Assembly: GCA_023151275.1 (NCBI GenBank)
Contig: JAKLJI010000010.1
Coordinates: 49,646-113,645, forward strand
Length of the DNA stretch: 64,000 bases
Direction of reading: 5' to 3'
Source of the DNA: Bacteroidia bacterium
GTDB lineage: Bacteria > Bacteroidota > Bacteroidia > UKL13-3
The notes under the pieces were generated by a model. That model was not told the origin of the DNA and made no database searches. It worked only from the letters and a program-made list of their open reading frames with translations. The translations under genes and the position numbers were made by a program. Shown one piece after another: positions 63,833-64,000 of the stretch (positions are counted from its first letter, which is position 1; every line of letters starts with the position of its first letter).

Positions 63833-64000
63833 CCTGTTGGAGGTGCCTGCTAGCCCACTAGGCCAACCTCGGTCAAAATCCCTCCCTGCCTTTTCGCGCC
63901 TGCTTCGCTCTTACCCGCAGGCCCTCCCGAGGCGAACCAGCCAATAAGGCAAGTCGCGCAGCCCTGCCCGCGGATTTTGCCCGCACGCACTGCCAACAGG
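63833..64000. repeat. GC-rich element bounded by CCTGTTGG/CCAACAGG, reaching the window end
   Basis: The 8-bp ends are exact inverted repeats (63833-63840 and 63993-64000). The interior is far richer in G+C than neighbouring DNA and has no supported gene. It may continue past the window. It does not clearly share the GCGACC/GGAAG core of the other four elements. Confidence 0.5.

Overview
The window looks like chromosomal DNA of a free-living member of the Bacteroidota. Evidence seen in the sequence: two secreted proteins with C-terminal type IX secretion (T9SS) sorting domains, two PorE-like OmpA proteins, a TonB-dependent receptor, type III glutamine synthetase, a LytS/LytTR two-component pair, and several upstream sites matching the Bacteroidota -7 element TAnnTTTG. 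Shine-Dalgarno sites are not evident. Most genes have moderate G+C; two islands (about 45.0-47.6 kb and 57.3-59.2 kb) are visibly AT-rich. No rRNA, tRNA, CRISPR array or replication origin was recognised.

Layout. 0-4.9 kb: subtilase with two tightly overlapping small membrane proteins, then a hemin-type TonB receptor. 5.2-10.6 kb: aconitase, a decayed two-gene unit (55-aa protein plus a gene with two nonsense codons), and a secreted GH13 glucan hydrolase. 11-13 kb: arsenic resistance operon (arsR, acr3, LMW-phosphatase-type arsenate reductase). 13-20 kb: an outer membrane protein and a giant PKD-repeat T9SS protein split by a frameshift. 20.5-36.4 kb: mainly housekeeping genes (GSIII, two PorE-like proteins, purM, galE, rmlB, dnaG, a LYS1/alanine-dehydrogenase-like enzyme, an ABC exporter). 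36.4-43.4 kb, minus strand: a probable four-gene operon of a 23-residue-repeat/dockerin-like secreted protein, a SUMF1-like protein, a propeller-type sensor kinase and a LytTR regulator. 43.6-45 kb: 2-oxoacid dehydrogenase E2.

45-64 kb is more accessory: a restriction-modification pair, a T9SS protein with an overlapping small lipoprotein and a lipid kinase, a TPR-AAA/TPR-membrane/lipoprotein operon, an AbiE toxin-antitoxin locus with elaborate operators and a frameshifted toxin, an orphan protein with a PD-(D/E)xK nuclease signature, and an ECF sigma/anti-sigma/DUF2807 operon.

The least explained structure is intergenic. Four GC-rich elements of about 150-190 bp (10.7, 30.7, 50.6 and 59.3 kb; two on each strand) share a GCGACC-N-GGAAG hairpin loop closed by stems whose sequence differs while pairing is kept. 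Beside one copy is a roughly 340-bp element with imperfect terminal inverted repeats and internal repeats. A further GC-rich inverted-repeat element runs to the last base of the window.
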